The notes beneath the pieces are model-generated. The model saw nothing but the letters and a program-made list of their open reading frames with translations, was not told the origin of the DNA and ran no database searches. From JAZGEG01 sp964346665 (GTDB taxonomy: Archaea; Aenigmatarchaeota; Aenigmatarchaeia; QMZP01; QMZT01): 25,867 bases of DNA. Within the stretch, counting starts at the first letter, position 1, and the number at the start of each line of letters is the position of its first letter. The translations under genes and the position numbers were made by a program. Location of the stretch: the NCBI GenBank assembly GCA_964346665.1, contig CAYFVC010000068.1:1-25867 (forward strand). Direction: 5' to 3'. Positions 21,776 to 25,867 of this stretch are shown piece by piece.

Positions 21776-22789
21776 TCACGTCAATATCTCCTTTATACCT
21801 TCCGGAGGGATGTCATGATGTTTGCAAATGACTATTGTGTTCAAGTTCTTCACCTCCCTCCTCTTCGCGTTTATGAATGAAATTACAGAGAAAACGCCTA
21901 ACGGTCTTAGTATCGCATTCTCTTTAAGGAATCTCATAACCTCTGACTCCAGTTTCTTCTCGAAGGATACCAGCGATTTCGTTTTCTCGTATTCGCTCAT
22001 CGCTTCTCTTGAGGCTTTTCCGTATGGGGTTTTGTCAAGGATTTCTAGCACATCCTTTACTTCACCTCTCTCCATGTCCTTCATTCTCGTTTGTAAATAA
22101 CCTCCCTCTATTAGGTAATCCCTGCTGGGAATGCCAGAAACCTTACACCTGAGAAGCGTTCGAATGTTTATCGTGTCTATCTTGATTTCAACGAACCTTC
22201 GAAGATCTTTCGAAACTATACCCCTCCAGGAATCTATCAGGTGTTTGTCAAGGGAATTCTCCAAGGGGAGGAGATTCCCAAGTTCTCTGTATTCTGGCAA
22301 TTTTTTCTCCAAAACATCGTGGTATTCGGTTTTTTCGAGATTCGCTATAAATTCCTCAACATTCTTCGCTTTCGTCAGTTCTGTCATGAATTTTTCATCC
22401 GTGATCATATCCAAAAGCTCCTCTATTTTTTCGGGTTCCGTACCTGAGTGAATCCCCCTCATGATAATCTTGAGATTCTCCACTTTCAAGCCCTCGGAAA
22501 TTATCTTGTTCAGATCCTCCTGGTCGGATTCAGGGATGGATGAAACTATACTCTTGTAAATCCGGACGAAGTGATGTTTTAGAGCGTATTCGAGGTTTCG
22601 GATTTCAATGGTTTTCCCGACCACTTTCTTTACTTCAGGCTCGTAGTCCGTCCCCTCCAGGAACGCAACGACTTCCTCAACACTCCTGAACCTCGTTAGC
22701 TCATCTAACGTTTTATCACCTATCAATTTCGCAGTCATACCGCTGACTACCCCGTATGCATACGCATACTCGCCTTCTTTCGCTTTCAT
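21776..22789 (-). CDS. atpC: A-type ATP synthase subunit C
   Basis: Subunit C is the funnel-shaped socket joining the central stalk to the proteolipid ring (V-type d homologue). 'YAYAYGVVSGMTAKLIG' starts the family's three-fold helical repeats. 'EIRNLEYALKHHFVRIYKSI', 'ENLKIIMRGIHSG' and 'KIDTINIRTLLRCKVSGI' are the recurring repeat motifs, and the C-terminal 'SFINAKRREVKNLNTIVICK' is typical. At 337 residues it is full length. It lies 3 bases after atpK and 4 bases before atpE. Confidence 0.95.
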   Translation of the reverse strand: MKAKEGEYAYAYGVVSGMTAKLIGDKTLDELTRFRSVEEVVAFLEGTDYEPEVKKVVGKTIEIRNLEYALKHHFVRIYKSIVSSIPESDQEDLNKIISEGLKVENLKIIMRGIHSGTEPEKIEELLDMITDEKFMTELTKAKNVEEFIANLEKTEYHDVLEKKLPEYRELGNLLPLENSLDKHLIDSWRGIVSKDLRRFVEIKIDTINIRTLLRCKVSGIPSRDYLIEGGYLQTRMKDMERGEVKDVLEILDKTPYGKASREAMSEYEKTKSLVSFEKKLESEVMRFLKENAILRPLGVFSVISFINAKRREVKNLNTIVICKHHDIPPEGIKEILT

Positions 22790-22792
22790 TCC

Positions 22793-23278
22793 TTAGAACA
22801 CCTGCCCGGTTATCAGCAGCATTATCGCCGTAACGAACCCGAAAAGCGCTGCAATCTCAGGCATAACGACGAATATCAGCACTTTACCTTTCACGGCTGC
22901 GTTTTTTGCTGTAGCCCCTATGGACGAGGATGCGACCTTACCCTGCGAAACAGCGGAAATCCCTGTAATCCCGACAGCTATTCCTGCAAACAGCGAGAGA
23001 AAGCCTTTTTCTATCGTCATGTTCCCGCCCATTACCCCCAGGATTATCAGGATTCCTATTATGAACGCGTATATGACCTGGGTTTGGGGCAAAGCTTGCA
23101 AGATAAGCGCCGAAGAGAAGTTCTCTTCCTTTTCGCCTGTGGCTCCTGCCGCCGTGTTTCCCGCTATTTCCAGACCCCTAGCTGAGCTAACGCCCGCAAT
23201 CGCTATCGCTATCGCAGCTCCTACTGCTCCTAACACGTTTCCGCTGAAAAACGTCGTTATTATTTCCTCAACTGCCAT
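22793..23278 (-). CDS. atpK: A-type ATP synthase proteolipid subunit K (duplicated c subunit)
   Basis: This is the membrane rotor subunit, with four transmembrane helices as two fused hairpins (161 residues). The first hairpin has 'LPQTQVIYAFIIG' and the second 'VVMPEIAALFGFV', so there is one ion-binding carboxylate (E141) per duplicated unit; the equivalent first-hairpin position is Q65. L63, T66, Q67, Q112 (in 'SAVSQGKVA') and E141 line up with the Na+ ligands L61, T64, Q65, Q110 and E139 of Enterococcus hirae NtpK. I start at the ATG at 23278 because GGAGTGA lies at good distance; a GTG at 23287 would add three residues. It follows atpI by 20 bases. Confidence 0.95.
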   Translation of the reverse strand: MAVEEIITTFFSGNVLGAVGAAIAIAIAGVSSARGLEIAGNTAAGATGEKEENFSSALILQALPQTQVIYAFIIGILIILGVMGGNMTIEKGFLSLFAGIAVGITGISAVSQGKVASSSIGATAKNAAVKGKVLIFVVMPEIAALFGFVTAIMLLITGQVF

Positions 23279-23298
23279 TCCCTTCACTCCCTCCTTTA

Positions 23299-25278
23299 TT
23301 ATACATAAGTATATTTCCTATTTTCCTTGAAAGGTTTGAATTCCGCTCCTCCCCCATCATAATACGTCCCGAAGTGTTCAACGTAGTGCAAACGGAGCGA
23401 ATGGACAAACGCACCCAAGCTGTTTATAAGTATGTTAATAAGATGTCCAAATATAAAAATTACTATCGCGACCACTATCCCCACGTATGGGATCCCGGCG
23501 ACCATCCTTGCAAGGAAGTTGAAACTTATCGCGATCCCGGCCGTTGTTAAACCCAACGCCAAAAGTCTAGCATAGGACAGCGTGTTCCCCACGATCCCTA
23601 TGAGTTCTATGAAGGTCATGAAACCCACGCCAATGAAAAGTAAAACTATACCCACCAAAGCGATTATCGCTCCCGGATACATGAATATCTGCGGAAGCAG
23701 TGGATCCCCACCGGGGAACATCGTGAGAACAACCATTACAACCCCAACCAGCAATACGTACCATGACAAGTATTTCGTGATCGCTTTCTTCTTCTCCCCC
23801 CTTCTTAGCGAATCCCATGCCCCGAAGAAGTAACCCGAAAATAGGTGGACAAGACCGATCCCGGCGACCACGAGAAGGAATACCATCGCATTACCATTAT
23901 ACATTGGATCCATCCACAGCGCGATGTCTTGGGGTGTTCTGCCCAGCATGTCATTCGCCAGAAAATCCCCGAAATAACTTCCTGTCAAAATCCCGAAAAA
24001 TATCGCTGCCAATCCACACCCGATCACGATCACACCTCCACTCTTTGCGGTATCCGAGTACTTCCCCAAGGACTTCCTTATCATCAAACCCGCGATCACG
24101 AGGAACAACCCGTACATTGCGTCCGTTAACATTATCCCGAAGAACAGACAGAATGTTGGAGCGATTAGGATAGTAGGGTCTATCTCGTTGTATTTTGGCA
24201 GAGCAAAAAGTTTCGTAAGGCTTTCGAAGGGTTTTAATGGCTTGGGGTTTTCCAGAAGAATAGGAGCGTTTTCTGGGTCTAGGTCATAATTTATCACACA
24301 CGAATTTTTCGTTCCATTTCTTATGATATTCTCAACCTCCACGTAATTCTTTCTGGGAACCCACGTTCGAAGGACAACGGTCTTCGTTGTTTTCCCGAAC
24401 GAAATGAATATCTCACATCTCTCCTTTTCTATATCCAGGAGCTCCTCTGTCACCAGCAGATCCCTGTAATAATTTTTATGAATGTGCTTGAGTTCAGATT
24501 CCATCTTGTCTTTTTCAGATTCCGCTGTTTTCACCTCTTTTCGTAACTTTTCGAGTATTTGTTTGATGTAACCTTCGCCCTCGATTCTCATCCTCTCGAA
24601 TCCGAATTCCCTGAGAATAGAATCTAATTCCTCTTTTCTGTCTTTCATTACGCATAAGCTAACCGCGATCCTGTTCTCAACAGCGCCTCCTTCACTTATC
24701 AGGATCTCTTTACCAAATTTCTTCTCGAGTTCATCCCTCAGCAAAACCAGTTCGTTTCTCGATATAAGGCCGATAACGGTGTACACGTATTTTGATTCCT
24801 CCAGGTGTTCGAGCCTGAATTCCAAACTTTCGAAATGTTCATAGGATTTTATCTTCTCCGTCACGCTTGACTTCTTCATTTCGAGTTCGTACATACGTTT
24901 CGTTCCGTTTTCAACGACTTCCTCGGTTTTTTTCAGAATGCTCTCCGCTTTTTTTATCAGCTCTTTGTAATCGATATACTCCATCTTCTTTTTATCGATC
25001 TTCTCCACGCCCAGTATGTCCTCGACCAGATTGACCTGAGGTTTTAGTTCGAACTTGCTTAAAGAATCTATAATCTTCCTTATCCTGAGGAGGAGTTTCG
25101 AGATATCAGTTACCTTCTCCAGAGGTCGATCCCTCTCTATCTTATTCTCCTCGAGGTAGGAATCCTCGAGAAACTCGATCTGCGTTATACCTCTCTTATG
25201 TAAGGATTCCACCAATCTGCTCTTGCTATCCTCGGGTATTATGCAATCAAGTCTGCACATCCTTGCGGGCCTGAGCAT
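23299..25278 (-). CDS. atpI: A-type ATP synthase subunit I (a-subunit homologue)
   Basis: Subunit I is the stator membrane subunit that forms the ion half-channels. Residues 1-340 are a cytoplasmic arm with coiled coils (for example 105-150 and 235-270). Residues about 370-635 hold the membrane helices. The essential arginine is R571 in 'GNTLSYARLLALGLTTAGIA', and 'NSLGAFVHSLRLHYVEHFGTYYDGGG' is the conserved end. 'LFFGIMLTDAMYGLFL' is the first membrane signature. At 659 residues it is normal. It follows atpH by 4 bases. Confidence 0.97.
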   Translation of the reverse strand: MLRPARMCRLDCIIPEDSKSRLVESLHKRGITQIEFLEDSYLEENKIERDRPLEKVTDISKLLLRIRKIIDSLSKFELKPQVNLVEDILGVEKIDKKKMEYIDYKELIKKAESILKKTEEVVENGTKRMYELEMKKSSVTEKIKSYEHFESLEFRLEHLEESKYVYTVIGLISRNELVLLRDELEKKFGKEILISEGGAVENRIAVSLCVMKDRKEELDSILREFGFERMRIEGEGYIKQILEKLRKEVKTAESEKDKMESELKHIHKNYYRDLLVTEELLDIEKERCEIFISFGKTTKTVVLRTWVPRKNYVEVENIIRNGTKNSCVINYDLDPENAPILLENPKPLKPFESLTKLFALPKYNEIDPTILIAPTFCLFFGIMLTDAMYGLFLVIAGLMIRKSLGKYSDTAKSGGVIVIGCGLAAIFFGILTGSYFGDFLANDMLGRTPQDIALWMDPMYNGNAMVFLLVVAGIGLVHLFSGYFFGAWDSLRRGEKKKAITKYLSWYVLLVGVVMVVLTMFPGGDPLLPQIFMYPGAIIALVGIVLLFIGVGFMTFIELIGIVGNTLSYARLLALGLTTAGIAISFNFLARMVAGIPYVGIVVAIVIFIFGHLINILINSLGAFVHSLRLHYVEHFGTYYDGGGAEFKPFKENRKYTYV

Positions 25279-25282
25279 TTGA

Positions 25283-25588
25283 TCACTCTCCGAAACCCTT
25301 CAGAATTATATCCATCGCCTTCGAGAGATTTTTCTTCCCCTTCTTTTCGATTTCCTTTGTCCGGGTTTCGACTTCTTTCATTATTTTTTCCCTTTCTCTC
25401 TCCGCCTCCCTCTCGGCCTTCTCCAGTATTTCTTTTTTCTTGGACTCCGCAAGTTTCAATTCGTTCTCTATTATATTTTCCCTCTCTAAAGATGTGGAGC
25501 TCACGATTCTCTCGGCTTTTTTCCTCGCTTTTTCCACTTCCTTGCTGACCTCTTCTTCCATCCTTTTGATGTGTTCGATCTCCCTCAT
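25283..25588 (-). CDS. atpH: A-type ATP synthase subunit H (peripheral stalk)
   Basis: This is the first gene of the operon. The 101-residue protein is almost entirely a charged coiled coil ('EHIKRMEEEVSKEVEKARKK', 'EREAEREREKIMKEVETRTK') with the hydrophobic 'LSKAMDIILKGFG' end typical of archaeal subunit H, which pairs with E in the peripheral stalk. Its first-gene position agrees with other archaeal operons. A 20-base palindrome containing TATA-like sequence lies 12-31 bases upstream of its ATG. Short charged coiled coils are hard to assign alone; operon position decides here. Confidence 0.88.
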   Translation of the reverse strand: MREIEHIKRMEEEVSKEVEKARKKAERIVSSTSLERENIIENELKLAESKKKEILEKAEREAEREREKIMKEVETRTKEIEKKGKKNLSKAMDIILKGFGE

Positions 25589-25599
25589 TTTCTCACAAC

Positions 25600-25619
25600 C
25601 TATTTAATTAATTAAATAG
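25600..25619. promoter_or_regulatory. Palindromic AT-rich promoter element of the ATPase operon
   Basis: CTATTTAATTAATTAAATAG is a perfect 20-base palindrome in the 103-base gap between divergent atpH and gatE. It lies 12-31 bases upstream of the atpH ATG, where a TATA box for a short-leader message is expected. It could be the TATA element itself, an operator covering it, or both. A separate AT-rich stretch near 25645-25660 (TAATATTATTTAAAAT) is better placed for gatE. Confidence 0.5.
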
Positions 25620-25691
25620 CTGTATTAAGTAGTATTATTAGAGTAATATTATTTAAAATTATTCAAAATCAATTGATTGAATGAGGGAAAG

Positions 25692-25867
25692 ATGGGTATG
25701 AATTACGAAAAAATAGGACTTAAATGCGGTATCGAGATCCACCAGCAGCTCGATACCCAACACAAGCTTTTCTGCTCATGCCGAGCAAGACTCTCTCCTT
25801 CAAAACCTGGTTTCGAAATCTCTCGAAAACTTCGGGCGGTGGCAGGGGAACTGGGCGAGATAGATGT
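25692..25867 (+). CDS. gatE: Glu-tRNA(Gln) amidotransferase subunit E (3'-truncated by window edge)
   Basis: GatE binds Glu-tRNA(Gln), phosphorylates the glutamyl group and amidates it with ammonia from GatD. The visible N-terminus, 'YEKIGLKCGIEIHQQLDT' followed by 'HKLFCSC', is the strongly conserved GatB/GatE start, and 'IGLKxGxEIHQQLDT' is specific to GatE among these. About 58 residues are present; the frame runs open off the right edge. The ATG at 25692 is preceded by GAGGG four bases upstream; an ATG two codons on (25698) is an alternative. It is divergent from atpH. Confidence 0.93.
   Translation, partial: MGMNYEKIGLKCGIEIHQQLDTQHKLFCSCRARLSPSKPGFEISRKLRAVAGELGEID

Noticed and set aside
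21299..21880. 193-residue plus-strand hydrophobic frame that looks like a membrane protein
   Set aside because: It is antisense to atpE; the charged Lys/Glu helix on the coding strand reads as Phe/Ser/Leu on the other strand, which mimics membrane segments.
1..25867. tRNA, rRNA, CRISPR or transposon features
   Set aside because: I looked through the gaps between genes, all about 110 bases or shorter, and saw no tRNA cloverleaf, no regularly spaced repeats, and no transposase or integrase motif.

Overview
This window is from an archaeon. The evidence is a TATA-binding protein, a complete A-type ATP synthase operon, Kae1 (a separate protein without a fused Bud32 kinase), a Hef/FANCM-type helicase, an archaeal Mre11, the archaea-specific GatD and GatE amidotransferase subunits, a ribose-1,5-bisphosphate isomerase, TATA-like boxes ahead of many genes and GGTGAT-type ribosome binding sites. 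I cannot place it in a lineage from sequence alone. An uncultured euryarchaeal or DPANN-like group is plausible. Most genes have moderate G+C, but several small unknown genes are clearly AT-richer. I see no rRNA, tRNA, CRISPR array, transposase or integrase. No gene-free stretch exceeds about 110 bases.

Bases 1-9512 are a folate and purine block. It holds a 5-formyl-THF cyclo-ligase cut by the left edge, then on the minus strand a secreted unknown protein, folC, purH, purN, an unknown basic protein, folD, purD and purF. kae1 sits on the plus strand between purD and purF. Most archaea that I know make purines with formate-dependent PurP/PurO-type enzymes. This locus instead encodes the bacterial-style route that uses 10-formyl-THF (PurN, PurH), together with the enzymes that make and retain that cofactor (FolD, FolC, cyclo-ligase). 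The PurF is the most striking item: its phosphoribosyltransferase and Fe-S parts look intact, but the glutaminase nucleophile Cys is Ser and other glutamine-site residues are replaced.

Bases 9551-16872 are a mixed informational block. It holds a small four-cysteine unknown protein (minus), mre11, an AT-rich orphan with an internal repeat, tbp, ribose-1,5-bisphosphate isomerase, a RimB-like aspartic protease (minus), a nuclease-less Hef helicase with a PIP-like tail, a small membrane zinc-ribbon protein and gatD.

Bases 16883-25588 are a minus-strand A-type ATP synthase operon in the order H-I-K-C-E-F-A-B-D plus one unknown tail gene. The proteolipid carries the residues known to bind Na+ in Enterococcus hirae NtpK, which suggests a sodium-coupled enzyme. 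C precedes E, the reverse of the order I know from Methanosarcina and Thermococcales. gatE begins on the plus strand at the right edge, so the ATPase block lies between gatD and gatE, which jointly make Gln-tRNA(Gln).
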